In this document: piece by piece, positions 1-6,405 of the stretch
How the letters are laid out: the number at the start of each line of letters is the position of its first letter
Position numbering within the stretch: the first letter of the stretch is position 1
Source of the DNA: an uncultured Mollicutes bacterium
GTDB lineage: Bacteria; Bacillota_I; Bacilli_A; RF39; UBA660
NCBI GenBank assembly: GCA_900543055.1
Contig: UQQI01000039.1
Coordinates: forward strand, 1-14,307
Direction: 5' to 3'
DNA length: 14,307 bases
Translations under genes and position numbers: made by a program
The notes under the pieces: generated by a model
Database searches by the model: none
Told to the model about the DNA's origin: nothing
Seen by the model: only the letters and a program-made list of their open reading frames with translations

Positions 1-100
1 TTTATAGTTAACTCAATTATACGACTTAAGTCTTTTTTTATATATAATTTGTTTCGCAGCAATTGTATAACAACAAAATAACTTTATTTTTTATAAAAAA

Positions 101-307
101 CTATTGATTTATATTAATTTTAAAATTAAATTTTTTTAAATCGCTTTTACTAACTTTTGTTAGAAGATATTACAAAAATTCATCTATAGAACCACCATCA
201 GTTAATACTTCATTAAATATTAAATTAACCTTTTTACCACATACAACAACATCTTTAAAAATATAATCGCTAGAAGTAATCTCTTTTTTTAATTTACTAA
301 TTATCAT
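101..307 (-). pseudogene. Remnant of a GerA-type spore germination receptor subunit (N-terminal part)
   Basis: Read on the - strand from an ATG at 307, the first 45 codons give a peptide with SDYIFKDVVVCGKKVNLIF, then a Gly-Gly-Ser-Ile-Asp-Glu-Phe turn. This resembles the start of the N-terminal soluble domain of GerA-family germinant receptor A subunits, where a 'D.v.....i.g.kv.l.y.e.l.d...i..fil' pattern is usual. A TAA at 170-172 interrupts the frame, yet the same frame continues with plausible Leu/Lys-rich residues to a TAG at 101-103. The family is usually around 450-500 residues, so at most 70 codons survive. No ribosome binding site is visible before the ATG. Beyond it, 1-100 holds only AT-rich sequence. 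The GerA assignment rests on a short pattern match recalled from memory, so it is tentative. Confidence 0.4.
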
Positions 308-356
308 ACTAATTACCAATATTAGTATGAATAATAATTAAAATATTTTGTAAATA

Positions 357-365
357 TGCTATAAT
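357..365 (+). promoter_or_regulatory. Extended -10 promoter of the rRNA methyltransferase gene
   Basis: TGCTATAAT is a perfect -10 hexamer (360-365) with the extended TGn element; no good -35 is visible 17 bp upstream. Transcription would start near 372, leaving a leader of about 15 bases that carries the GAGGGG ribosome binding site. This supports the ATG at 387 over the one at 375. Confidence 0.6.
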
Positions 366-386
366 GAAATAGAAATGAGGGGTACT

Positions 387-1586
387 ATGATAGTAAAGAT
401 AGAAAGATTAGATGACTTTGGAAGAGGAATAGCCTATATAAATAATAAAATTACTTTTATAGAAAATGCTTTAGAAGATGAAATAGTAGAAATAAAAATA
501 GTAAAAGAACATAAAAAATATAATGAAGGAAAAGTAATAAGATATATTGAAAAATCAAAAATAAGAATAGATGAAATATGTCCATATGCAAATATATGTG
601 GAGGATGTAATCTAAATCATATATCCATAGAAGAAGAAAATAAATATAAACAAAATAAATTAAAAAATATAATTAATAAGTTTACCGATTTAGATGACTC
701 AGTAATAAGAGATATTAAATGTTTCAATGAATTATCATATCGAAATAAAATAACACTACATGGTAAGAATAATGTCTTAGGTTTATACACTAATAAAAGT
801 AATGAAGTTATAAAAGTTGATGAATGTCTACTTGTAAATAACAAGATAAACGAAATAATAAATGTTTTAAATCAAGTTAATGAAAATATAGAAGAAGCAA
901 TTATTAGAACAAGTAATAATGAAAAAGAAGTAATTTTAGATATTAAAGGAAGTATTACTGATATTGAACTATTAAAATCAATTGTTGACGTATTAATTAT
1001 AAATGGAAAGTATATTACAAATCAGAAAACTATTATTAGTGAAATAGGAAATTATAAATACCATGTATCAGCAAAGTCATTCTTTCAAGTAAATAGTTAT
1101 GTAACAAAAAAACTATATGATGAGACATTAAATGTAGCAAAAGTTATGTGTCCAAATAATGTTCTAGATCTTTATTGTGGTACAGGTACAATTGGTATAT
1201 ATATAAGTAAATATTGTAAATCTATAGTTGGAGTTGACTATAATGAGTCAAATATAGAAGACGCAAATAAAAATAAAGAAATAAATAATGTTAAAAACAT
1301 AGAATTTATTTGTGATAAAGTAGAAAATAGAATTAATGAATTTAAAAATATTGATTTAGTTGTTGTAGACCCACCTCGTGCAGGGCTTGATAAGGAAACA
1401 AAAGAAAATCTAATAAGAATAAGTCCTAAAATGATTGCCTATACTTCATGTGATCCAGTAACTCTTGCAAGAGATATAAAAGATTTAAGTGATAAGTATG
1501 AAGTAAAATATATTCAACCATTTAATAATTTTCCTAGAACTTATCACTTAGAATGTGTATGTATAATGAAAATTAATGAAAATTGA
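387..1586 (+). CDS. rlmD: 23S rRNA (uracil-5-)-methyltransferase, RlmD/RlmCD (TrmA) family
   Basis: This enzyme uses S-adenosylmethionine to make 5-methyluridine in 23S rRNA. The Bacillus homologue RlmCD modifies U747 and U1939, and a single copy here could do both. The 399-residue protein has the family layout: a short N-terminal TRAM-like RNA-binding part (about 1-55), the [4Fe-4S] ligands Cys65, Cys71, Cys74 and Cys147 (C-x5-C-x2-C ... C), the FFQVN motif (232-236), SAM motif LDLYCGTGTIG (260-270), VDPPRAGL (327-334), the nucleophile Cys355 in TSCD, and the general base Glu389 in HLE. The ATG at 387 is preferred over an in-frame ATG at 375 because the GAGGGG ribosome binding site (377-382) lies between them and family proteins begin near MIVKIE. 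The gene is monocistronic by spacing. The family is certain; the exact target uridine is not. Confidence 0.95.
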   Translation: MIVKIERLDDFGRGIAYINNKITFIENALEDEIVEIKIVKEHKKYNEGKVIRYIEKSKIRIDEICPYANICGGCNLNHISIEEENKYKQNKLKNIINKFTDLDDSVIRDIKCFNELSYRNKITLHGKNNVLGLYTNKSNEVIKVDECLLVNNKINEIINVLNQVNENIEEAIIRTSNNEKEVILDIKGSITDIELLKSIVDVLIINGKYITNQKTIISEIGNYKYHVSAKSFFQVNSYVTKKLYDETLNVAKVMCPNNVLDLYCGTGTIGIYISKYCKSIVGVDYNESNIEDANKNKEINNVKNIEFICDKVENRINEFKNIDLVVVDPPRAGLDKETKENLIRISPKMIAYTSCDPVTLARDIKDLSDKYEVKYIQPFNNFPRTYHLECVCIMKINEN

Positions 1587-1633
1587 CGGAAATAAAAAAT
1601 AAATAAAAAAACTCTTTAAAATAAATTTATTTA

Positions 1634-1642
1634 TGTTAAAAT
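1634..1642 (+). promoter_or_regulatory. Probable extended -10 promoter of the membrane-protein pair
   Basis: TGTTAAAAT (TGn plus TAAAAT) lies 33 bp before the ATG at 1675, with only a weak CTTTAA-like -35 at 1614-1619. A start near 1649 would give a leader carrying GAGGTG (1658-1663). Confidence 0.45.
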
Positions 1643-1674
1643 ACAGTTATAAGATATGAGGTGTTCAATCATTT

Positions 1675-2022
1675 ATGAAGTCTATAATTTTAAATAGTAA
1701 TAAAAGAATATGTAAAATTATTTTATGGGTTATATTTATATTTACAATATTTTTATCTGTAAACGTCTCATTAGGTTTTTTTAATGTTTGTTATTTGCCA
1801 ATTAATACAACAGGAGAATGTGTTATTGCACATAGCTTAATGTCCAATTCAATCTTCCTTCCATTTTTAATTATCGAGTCTATTTTAAATATTTTAATTA
1901 CTATTATTTATTTTATTGATGGAATTAAATATAAGATTAAGTTAAATTGTATATTATGTAGTTTAAATATTTTATTTCAGCCATTATTAGTAATGTTTAT
2001 AATAATAGGAGTGTTAAGATGA
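1675..2022 (+). CDS. Small three-helix membrane protein, unknown function
   Basis: I do not recognise this 115-residue protein. It has three strongly hydrophobic segments at about 13-35, 59-81 and 91-113, and a polar loop between the first two with two cysteines (Cys39 and Cys49) that could form a disulfide if the loop is outside. The short Lys/Arg-rich N-terminus suggests the start is cytoplasmic. The ribosome binding site GAGGTG (1658-1663) sits a rather long 11 bases before the ATG, but no better in-frame start exists. Its TGA overlaps the next gene's ATG (ATGA at 2019-2022), so the two are translationally coupled. A role as membrane partner or anchor of the next protein is inferred from that coupling only. 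Confidence 0.65.
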   Translation: MKSIILNSNKRICKIILWVIFIFTIFLSVNVSLGFFNVCYLPINTTGECVIAHSLMSNSIFLPFLIIESILNILITIIYFIDGIKYKIKLNCILCSLNILFQPLLVMFIIIGVLR

Positions 2023-2750
2023 AAAAGAAAATTATTTTTATATTACCATTAGTAGTAATCCTAGTTTTATTTGTCTATAAGACTAGTGTATTATTATATT
2101 TTAGAAATTTAACTGAATATTCATATAATTTAGATTCAGTAGTTTACAAAGAAAGAAAAGTTAAGGTTGATAAAAAGTCATCTAATATTACGTATAAAAA
2201 TTTAAATTTATATATACCAGAGAAGTTTTCTAATATTTCTAAAAAGGATGGTATTAATTATTATTTTCTTGATAATGAAAATTTTGATAATTATACAACA
2301 TTTATAATGGTTTCTAAAAGTACTTTTTGTATAGAAAGCGATATTAATGAGGACAAAAGATTGCAGACAATGAATTATAAAAAATTAATGAAGAATAACA
2401 ATATTACAAATGAATTTGATTTAATAAAATATTATTTGAATAATCAAAATATTAATTATTTTTCAAGTACTAATCAAATAAAAATGAATTATTTATCTTT
2501 AAAATGTTCTTACAATATATTAGGAACTATAAATAATACTAATTATGAATTTTTAAATGGAGATATTGATGGATTAATTGATGGATTATATACAAAAGAA
2601 AAACAGTCTACTTCATTTAGGGTATATAATAAAAATAACGATGAATATTATTCAATTCTTATTTTTAAAAATAAAAAAAATAAAAATTATTATGAATCAT
2701 TAAATAAGGACGATGAGAATAAGATAATTAATTCTATTTATTTTAATTAA
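2019..2750 (+). CDS. Membrane-anchored extracytoplasmic protein, unknown function
   Basis: The 243-residue product begins with Lys-Lys-Lys and one hydrophobic stretch (about 4-27) that acts as an uncleaved anchor or signal peptide. The remainder is hydrophilic, Asn/Lys/Tyr-rich and has only two cysteines, so it should lie outside the cell. No lipobox cysteine and no catalytic motif are visible. Alternating Tyr/Ile/Phe stretches such as NLNLYIPEKF suggest a mainly beta-strand fold. AGGAGTG (2007-2013) precedes the ATG by about 6 bases. It overlaps the upstream three-helix gene by 4 bases and is followed by a terminator at 2801-2833, so the two form a complete operon. I cannot name a family. 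Confidence 0.7.
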   Translation: MKKKIIFILPLVVILVLFVYKTSVLLYFRNLTEYSYNLDSVVYKERKVKVDKKSSNITYKNLNLYIPEKFSNISKKDGINYYFLDNENFDNYTTFIMVSKSTFCIESDINEDKRLQTMNYKKLMKNNNITNEFDLIKYYLNNQNINYFSSTNQIKMNYLSLKCSYNILGTINNTNYEFLNGDIDGLIDGLYTKEKQSTSFRVYNKNNDEYYSILIFKNKKNKNYYESLNKDDENKIINSIYFN

Positions 2751-2800
2751 ATTATATTTATAGCCTATAAAATACAATAATTAGAATAATAAAATACAAT

Positions 2801-2833
2801 AAACTATAATGTCGAAAGTTCATTATAGTTTTT
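2801..2833 (+). terminator. Rho-independent terminator
   Basis: AAACTATAATG (2801-2811) and CATTATAGTTT (2821-2831) are perfect 11-bp arms around a 9-base loop, followed by T residues. It lies 50 bp after the 243-residue gene and ends that operon. Confidence 0.75.
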
Positions 2834-2902
2834 AATATATAAGAAAAGTGCGTTTAGATTTTTTTATTTTAAGTCTTTTTTAGAATATTTAATTAACATA
2901 AA

Positions 2903-3082
2903 ATGTTTTATTTTCCTAGTAGTAAGAAATGTAGTCATTGCGATAATAAAACAAATAAAACTAATAATTTGAATGTTAGAAACTGGATATGTGAAGAGTG
3001 CGGATGTGAAAATGTTCGAGATATAAATGCAAGTATAAATGTTATGTTTGAAGGATTAAAAATACATTATCATAGTATTTAA
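2903..3082 (+). pseudogene. 3' end of an IS200/IS605-family tnpB (zinc ribbon and RuvC-III end)
   Basis: The last 59 codons of a TnpB-type RNA-guided nuclease survive. The peptide starts at FYFPSSKKCSHC, carries the four zinc ligands Cys10, Cys13, Cys30 and Cys33, and then RDINASINV, whose Asp40 corresponds to the third RuvC catalytic residue. TnpB proteins are usually 350-420 residues, so about 85% is missing; an in-frame TAA (2894-2896) lies just before the surviving part. No tnpA is present in the window. The ATG at 2903 has no ribosome binding site, so translation is doubtful. The structured stretch after the stop matches the expected position of the element's right end and omega RNA. The remnant sits between a terminator and the alanine racemase promoter. 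Identification of the zinc-ribbon end is secure; function is presumably lost. Confidence 0.88.
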
Positions 3083-3104
3083 ATAAATACTAATAAAATA
3101 AAAA

Positions 3105-3187
3105 AAGTAGGGTAGCGACTATCGGAATTTAAGCCTATGAAGAATAGAGGTTACTCTATCTATGAAGTAGGAATTTTGGTTGGTGAC
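3105..3187 (+). ncRNA. Omega-RNA-like right end of the tnpB element
   Basis: Directly downstream of the tnpB stop lies a stretch richer in G than its surroundings. It can form a nested hairpin: CCTA (3134-3137) pairs with TAGG (3168-3171), and inside them ATAGAG (3144-3149) pairs with CTCTAT (3154-3159) over a GTTA loop. CTATGAAG occurs twice (3135-3142 and 3160-3167). The pattern 'GCCTATGAAGAAT ... hairpin ... TATGAAGTAGGAA' is one I associate with the right ends of clostridial IS200/IS605 elements, which encode the guide RNA of TnpB. The usual terminal hairpin after GTAGGAA seems shortened here, so the exact end is uncertain. Expression is not shown. Confidence 0.55.
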
Positions 3188-3225
3188 GAACAAAGAGACA
3201 AATTTTAATTTGTCTTTTGTTCTTT
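3188..3225 (+). terminator. Strong hairpin terminator upstream of alr
   Basis: GAACAAAGAGACAAAT (3188-3203) pairs with ATTTGTCTTTTGTTC (3208-3222) with one bulged base and a TTTA loop, followed by TTT and an AT-rich run. It would stop any transcript coming from the tnpB remnant, and it sits where the guide part of an omega RNA would begin. Confidence 0.65.
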
Positions 3226-3242
3226 ATATAATAAAGATATAG

Positions 3243-3248
3243 TATAAT
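3243..3248 (+). promoter_or_regulatory. -10 element of the alr promoter
   Basis: A perfect TATAAT lies 46 bp before the alr start, just after the hairpin. The -35 is weak (TTCTTT at 3220-3225 with a 17-bp spacer) and overlaps the terminator arm. Confidence 0.45.
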
Positions 3249-3293
3249 TAAAAATATGTAATAATAAAATATATAAAATTAGGAGCTGATCAA

Positions 3294-4361
3294 ATGTATA
3301 GAAATACATATGTAAATATAAATTTAGATAATATAGAACATAATGTCAGAAAATTTATTAAAGACAATGATAAATACAAGTATTACTTTGGTGTAGTAAA
3401 AGCAGATTCATATGGACATTATGATAATGAAGTAGTAAATAGCATAATAGAAGGAGGCTGCAACTACTTAGCAGTTTCTAGTTTAGATGAAGCAATTGCA
3501 ATAAGAAAATATAATAAAGAAATACCAATATTATGTCTTGGTATAATTGATAAAAAGTATATTGATGTATGTATAGAAAATAATATAACAATAACAATTA
3601 GTAGTCTTTATTATTTGCAAAGTATTTTAAAAAATAATATAAAAGGTTTAAAAGTTCATATAAAAATCAATAGTGGTATGAATAGACTTGGAATAAATAA
3701 TAAAGATGAGTTTAATACTGCTTATACTTTAATAAAAAATAGTAATATTTATTTAGAAGGACTATTTACACATATGTATGATGCGTTGAATAAAAATATT
3801 ATTAATAAACAATACGAGAAATTTGAAAATATTACAAGTGATATTAATTATAATAATATAGAAATAATTCATCTATGCGCAAGTGATGCAACTTTGCAAA
3901 ATAAAAAAAGAGACTATGAAAATGGTTGCAGGCTAGGAATTGTTATGTATGGACTTACTGATACAATTGATAATGACTACCTTCCAACATTCAATTTAAA
4001 AAGTGAAGTTATTCAAATAAATAATTTAAAAAAAGGTGACATTTTAGGATATGGAGGAAAGTATGTTGCGGACAAAGATTTAAAAATAGCGGTTATTCCA
4101 ATAGGTTACGCAGACGGAATAATTAGAAAAAATACTGGAAGATATGTCTATATTAACGATAAAAAATACAATATTGTTGGAAATATATGTATGGATATGT
4201 TATTTGTTTTGATAGATGATACAGTAAAAGTAGGAGATATGTGTGATTTGATTAAAGATATAGATCATATAAGATATATTGCTAAATATTTAGATACTAT
4301 TACTTATGAAGTGATATGTAACATCGGTAAAAGAGTAAAAAGAATTTATATAAAAAACTAG
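3294..4361 (+). CDS. alr: Alanine racemase (PLP-dependent)
   Basis: This cytoplasmic enzyme interconverts L- and D-alanine, supplying D-Ala for peptidoglycan. The 355-residue length is typical, slightly short. Visible motifs are VVKADSYGH with the PLP lysine Lys36, SGMNRLGI (127-134), GCRLGIVMYG (211-220), LGYGG with the second catalytic base Tyr253, PIGYADG (269-275), GNICMDM (296-302) and the C-terminal RVKRIYI. The phosphate-binding stretch, usually H-x-A-N-S-A-A, here reads HLCASDAT (193-200), so the Ser is kept but the preceding Asn is Ala. AGGAG (3281-3285) lies 8 bases before the ATG. It is monocistronic, between its own promoter and a terminator at 4374-4401. A D-serine or broad-specificity racemase cannot be excluded, but no membrane domain as in VanT is present. 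Confidence 0.93.
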   Translation: MYRNTYVNINLDNIEHNVRKFIKDNDKYKYYFGVVKADSYGHYDNEVVNSIIEGGCNYLAVSSLDEAIAIRKYNKEIPILCLGIIDKKYIDVCIENNITITISSLYYLQSILKNNIKGLKVHIKINSGMNRLGINNKDEFNTAYTLIKNSNIYLEGLFTHMYDALNKNIINKQYEKFENITSDINYNNIEIIHLCASDATLQNKKRDYENGCRLGIVMYGLTDTIDNDYLPTFNLKSEVIQINNLKKGDILGYGGKYVADKDLKIAVIPIGYADGIIRKNTGRYVYINDKKYNIVGNICMDMLFVLIDDTVKVGDMCDLIKDIDHIRYIAKYLDTITYEVICNIGKRVKRIYIKN

Positions 4362-4373
4362 CAAAATAATATG

Positions 4374-4401
4374 AAACACATTTTTAATAATGTGTTTTTT
4401 T
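4374..4401 (+). terminator. Rho-independent terminator of alr
   Basis: AAACACATT (4374-4382) and AATGTGTTT (4389-4397) form a 9-bp stem with a 6-base loop followed by a T run, 12 bp after the alr stop codon. Confidence 0.8.
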
Positions 4402-4463
4402 AATTTATATTGTAAAATAATATAAAAAATAATTAGATATTTGGAATTTAAAGGAGACTGATT

Positions 4464-4889
4464 ATGATTAACAGAATATTAATGGAATTATATGATGAAT
4501 ATGAAAAAGAAAATATAGAACCATTAAAAGAATTTTCAAATATAACATTTATAAATGAAAACGCATATATTGTATTTATGGGATGTACTTTAATTATGTT
4601 TAGTAAAGTTCATGGATTAAAGCCAAGATATTTATGTACAAGAGAAGAATTATTGGAAATTGTTCTATCGATAAAGAAAAAAATAAATAATACAAATTTA
4701 CTTGAATTTTATCTTGATAGAATAAATACCAAAAAAAGTATAAATAAATATTTTAAAAAAATTAGAGAAAATGGTAAACTAGAAGAAGGAGCAGATATTG
4801 TAATTGATTACTTAGAACAGTTTAAACCTAAATTTATCTCTAGCCTACAAAGTTTTGAAGATAAAATAAAAGATTATAAAGAAAAATAA
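4464..4889 (+). CDS. Hypothetical 141-aa soluble protein
   Basis: I do not recognise this protein. It has no signal peptide and no convincing membrane segment. A short hydrophobic central strand with a single cysteine (AYIVFMGCTLIMF, about residues 34-46) is followed by an alpha-helical, Lys/Glu-rich second half. AAGGAG (4451-4456) lies 7 bases before the ATG. The stop is 20 bp before the GNAT acetyltransferase and there is no terminator between, so the two are probably co-transcribed. A substrate or partner relationship with the acetyltransferase is possible but rests on adjacency alone. Confidence 0.7.
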   Translation: MINRILMELYDEYEKENIEPLKEFSNITFINENAYIVFMGCTLIMFSKVHGLKPRYLCTREELLEIVLSIKKKINNTNLLEFYLDRINTKKSINKYFKKIRENGKLEEGADIVIDYLEQFKPKFISSLQSFEDKIKDYKEK

Positions 4890-4909
4890 ATTAAGATTTT
4901 GGAGAATTT

Positions 4910-5443
4910 ATGATTAGAAGAATTAAAGAAGATGATTATAATTTATTAAAAGAACTTGTTTCTCAAGTTCATGAATTGCATTATACAAATAGACCAGACA
5001 TATATCTAGATGGAAATCCATTACCAAAAGAGTACTTTGAAAATATATTAAAAAATGAAAATAATATAAATTTGGTATATGAAGAAAACAATACTATAAA
5101 AGGTTTATTACTAGCAGAGAAAAAAGAAAATAATAAAATATCAATTACCAGAGAAAGAAAGATTTATTTTATTAATGATATAGTAATTGATAAAAAATAT
5201 AGAAGACAAGGAATAGGAAAAAAATTATATAATTACCTATTAGAATTATCTAAAAAAGAAGGCTTGGATGCTGTAGAACTTAATGTATGGGCATTTAATA
5301 AAAGCGCTATTAAGTTTTATTCTTCTCTTGGTATGTCTGTGAAAAATATGAAATTAGAAAAGATATTATCAACAAGTGATGTAGAAGAAGAAAACATATC
5401 TATAAATATTACAAGTAATGTAAAAGTAGAAAAGCATCAATAG
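4910..5443 (+). CDS. GNAT family N-acetyltransferase
   Basis: The 177-residue protein transfers an acetyl group from acetyl-CoA to an unknown amine. It begins with the usual IRRIKEDDYNLLKEL strand-helix start. Motif A is INDIVIDKKYRRQGIGKKL (88-106), where R99-Q100-G101-I102-G103 is the acetyl-CoA pyrophosphate loop (Q/R-x-x-G-x-G/A). Motif B is LNVWAFNKSAIKFYSSLGM (124-142). These place it in the RimI/Acetyltransf_1 group. After about residue 150 there is a 25-residue Glu/Ser/Asn-rich tail not needed for the fold. GGAG (4901-4904) lies 5 bases before the ATG. It follows the 141-residue gene by 20 bp and is the last intact gene before a region of broken genes. The substrate cannot be told from sequence. 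Confidence 0.88.
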   Translation: MIRRIKEDDYNLLKELVSQVHELHYTNRPDIYLDGNPLPKEYFENILKNENNINLVYEENNTIKGLLLAEKKENNKISITRERKIYFINDIVIDKKYRRQGIGKKLYNYLLELSKKEGLDAVELNVWAFNKSAIKFYSSLGMSVKNMKLEKILSTSDVEEENISINITSNVKVEKHQ

Positions 5444-5445
5444 AG

Positions 5446-5547
5446 AAAGATAACTATTTTAAAGAAATTATATTAGTTAGATGTTACGATTGTAGACTGA
5501 AAATATTAAAATTTAATGATAAAAGTATAAATATAAATAGAAGTTAA
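5446..5547 (+). pseudogene. Possible zinc-finger (Com-like) gene scrap
   Basis: In a frame just after the acetyltransferase stop, 33 codons read DNYFKEIILVRCYDCRLKI and a short Asn/Lys-rich end before a TAA. The VRCYDC pair looks like the first half of small Com-type zinc fingers that continue with a second CxxC, which is missing here. There is no start codon or ribosome binding site. I regard it as a relic at best. Confidence 0.25.
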
Positions 5548-5578
5548 TGATTACTATATGTTTCCATTATAGAAAAAC

Positions 5579-5612
5579 AAAAGTGGGTATAATAAATGCT
5601 CACTTTTATTTG
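5579..5612 (+). terminator. Probable rho-independent terminator
   Basis: AAAAGTGGG (5579-5587) pairs with CTCACTTTT (5599-5607) through nine pairs including one G-T wobble, with an 11-base loop and a short T-rich tail. It would end the 141-aa/GNAT operon, 135 bp after its last stop. Confidence 0.55.
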
Positions 5613-6014
5613 AAAAAAATTATAATTGTTGAAGATGATGAAAGTATTCATAATGTTATAGAAGAATTAGCAGAGAAAATTAATGTTTCTAGACAAACAA
5701 TATTTAATTGAGAAAATGGTAGATTTTATCCAGACATAGATGCATTAGTAAAATAGAGTAAATATTTTAATATATCTATAGATGATTTATTAAATTTTGA
5801 TGATAAAGTAATAGAGTATTTAAAAGAAAGTACAGATATAGTAAAAAGTAATAAGCGTCTATTTTATGCAATACTATTAAATATTTTAATAATTATTTTA
5901 TTTATAATAATATGATTAACTTTAAATGAAAATATGACAATTATTATAATCGTTTTTATAACTTCAATTATAAGTTTTTCTTATTTATTTTATCAAATTA
6001 TAAAAAAATTATAG
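5610..6014 (+). pseudogene. Chimeric relic: response-regulator receiver start joined to an XRE regulator with membrane tail
   Basis: One uninterrupted frame of 135 codons carries two kinds of sequence. Codons 2-20 (KKIIIVEDDESIHNVIEEL) are the first strand and helix of a response-regulator receiver domain with its acidic pair. From codon 20 on it reads LAEKINVSRQTIFN, then ENGRFYPDIDALVK and SKYFNISIDDLLNFD, the second half of an XRE (Cro/CI) helix-turn-helix domain. A helical linker and two hydrophobic segments follow. The frame has three stops: TGA at 5709-5711, where the conserved Trp of xxNWENG is expected; TAG at 5754-5756, where Leu is usual; and TGA at 5913-5915 inside a membrane segment. 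The first XRE helices are missing and the upstream start is only a TTG. XRE-plus-membrane proteins of this kind commonly precede a small membrane gene, as here. Clearly non-functional unless the stops are read through. Confidence 0.85.
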
Positions 6015-6022
6015 GAGGAAAA

Positions 6023-6351
6023 ATGAATAATATTTTATTAACTATTTTTATAGCAATATATTTTATAGGGATAGTTGTTATATCATATTAAATATATAAA
6101 ATTACTGTTATTGATGCAAAATGCAGAGGAATTAAGCATCATAAATTTATGGGAGCACTTGCTTTAAGAGGTCAATCATCAGAAGGAATAATTCTTTATC
6201 TTTTACACAGAAGAAAATATTCAATAAAAAATATCAGCCTAAAAGTTCAAAATAAAATTAATAAAAGAAAAAATGTATTTTAGTTGGAAATATATTCATG
6301 GTGGTAGGAACAATAGGTTCTGTATTAATAACATTTAATATAAAAGTTTAA
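6023..6351 (+). pseudogene. Broken small membrane protein gene paired with the XRE relic
   Basis: A perfect AGGAGG (6013-6018) precedes the ATG by 4 bases. The reading starts with a hydrophobic helix, MNNILLTIFIAIYFIGIVV, then meets a TAA at 6089-6091. It continues in the same frame as IYKITVIDAKCRGIKHHKF and a soluble part with YLLHRRKYSI. Frame 0 ends at TAG 6281-6283, but the -1 frame there gives a second good helix (ILVGNIFMVVGTIGSVLI) ending at TAA 6349-6351. One nonsense codon and one frameshift (between about 6240 and 6280) thus split a roughly 109-residue two-helix protein. The ribosome binding site overlaps the stop of the upstream XRE relic, so the two were one operon and decayed together. 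I do not know the function of this family. Confidence 0.7.
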
Positions 6352-6364
6352 TAATAAAAATATA

Positions 6365-6373
6365 TGATATAAT
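6365..6373 (+). promoter_or_regulatory. Extended -10 promoter of the bile salt hydrolase gene
   Basis: TGATATAAT (TGn plus a perfect TATAAT at 6368-6373) lies 32 bp before the start codon. There is no clear -35. A start near 6380 gives a short leader with AGGAGG at 6394-6399. Confidence 0.6.
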
Positions 6374-6405
6374 ATTATCTGTTAAGATGTAATAGGAGGA
6401 ATAAT

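Noticed and set aside
31..47. Palindrome GACTTAAGTC followed by seven T as a terminator.
   Set aside because: The stem would have only three pairs with a four-base loop, too weak to support.
18..95. Minus-strand run of about 25 codons ending IAAKQIIYKKRLKSYN.
   Set aside because: Too short, no start, preceded by a stop; could be a membrane-protein end but nothing supports it.
375..386. Upstream in-frame ATG as start of the methyltransferase.
   Set aside because: It would lie only a few bases from the predicted transcription start and contains the ribosome binding site for the ATG at 387.
617..844. Minus-strand open frame inside the rRNA methyltransferase gene.
   Set aside because: It is a shadow of a gene with complete family motifs and has no ribosome binding site or recognisable product.
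3105..3225. T-box or amino-acid riboswitch upstream of alr.
   Set aside because: No T-box consensus sequence was found, and position and motifs fit a tnpB right end better.
5709..5915. TGA at a conserved Trp position and a second in-frame TGA suggested a code in which TGA means Trp.
   Set aside because: Intact genes here end in TGA (1584-1586, 2020-2022, 13325-13327), including within ATGA overlaps; Trp is written TGG throughout; and the same relic also has a TAG.
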